A DNA stretch of 64,000 nt from Sphaerolaimus hirsutus (taxonomy: Eukaryota; Nematoda; Chromadorea; Monhysterida; Sphaerolaimidae), in contig OZ038454.1 in assembly GCA_964036195.1 (NCBI GenBank), forward strand, positions 1,426,001-1,490,000, written 5' to 3'. Below are positions 63,688 to 64,000 of this stretch, one piece after another. The position numbers and the translations under genes are program-made. How positions within the stretch are numbered: the first letter of the stretch is position 1; every line of letters begins with the position of its first letter. The notes under the pieces are model-generated. The model had not been told where the DNA came from. It was given only the letters and a program-made list of their open reading frames with translations, and did no database searches.

Positions 63688-64000
63688 CCGTATTACCTCG
63701 AATAACCCCCCCTTGAATTAACCCCCCCTCGTCATACCCCCCCCCCCTAAAATTTGGCTGAGGAAATAATAAACCACCCCCTCGAAATACCCCCTAAAAT
63801 TGAGTGTAAAGAGAACGTACATGACAAATACCGTAGTTTGTGATCTGTATTTACAATGCAGAACACACGTTAAAAGTGATGGCCAAGTGACGTTAGGGAA
63901 GGGTTTATGTGTATATACAGTTATATATGCCTATAAACACATATTTATACATCTACGTAATTGTTCGATTTTTCTACGTCTGCGTATGGGGAATTTCCGA
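63688..64000. mobile_element. Family H element running off the window
   Basis: The left tip CCGTATTACCTCGAATAACC follows TA. Poly-C runs and the usual internal segment follow. The right tip is beyond the window. Confidence 0.72.

Noticed and set aside
1..64000. tRNA, rRNA or other structured RNA genes
   Set aside because: I scanned for A/B-box-like and rRNA-like segments and saw none that I could support; the many strong hairpins all belong to transposon tips or fold-back elements.

Overview
This is eukaryotic, almost certainly animal, genomic DNA. It is AT-rich, packed with short non-autonomous DNA transposons, contains LTR and non-LTR retroelements, carries a 200-N scaffold gap (19256-19455), and holds split genes with GT-AG introns. 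The phylum cannot be settled from the sequence. An aquatic invertebrate is my guess.

The main host gene is on the minus strand, 58443 down to 28053. I reconstruct it as a 33-exon stonin, a clathrin/AP-2 endocytic adaptor, with 4,785 coding bases that stay in frame across every junction (1,594 aa). It has a WVxF motif, a FxDxF motif, a DPF motif, a stonin homology domain and a complete C-terminal mu-homology domain. The N-terminal half is much longer than in vertebrate stonins and includes a Tyr/Gln/Asn-rich tract and three RPPPPG proline modules. A second, unrecognised split gene lies convergently on the plus strand (about 19.7-27.05 kb).

Left end: a BEL/Pao gag reading frame runs off the window on the minus strand (1-1822). 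Next is a 6.3 kb unit (3051-9385) in which an integrase plus envelope-like open frame on the plus strand is enclosed by long inverted repeats that have LTR-like TG...CA ends. No reverse transcriptase is visible inside it. At 10.5-13.4 kb is a 5'-truncated, frameshifted non-LTR retrotransposon with a (TAA)n-like tail.

The rest is mostly transposon debris, much of it datable by nesting. I find at least five hAT-type non-autonomous families with 8-bp target-site duplications (families A-E, plus F with one mismatch), a TA-flanked hairpin family with poly-C/poly-G arms (H), a TA-flanked mariner-like pair (G), and several large fold-back elements (P).

The most interesting signal is family I, an inverted-repeat element present in about ten copies. 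Its tips begin with a splice-donor-like GTGGCA and end with CAG. One stonin intron (36863-37057, 195 bp) consists of one copy of this element and nothing else, edge to edge. That is what an introner, an intron-generating transposon, should look like.
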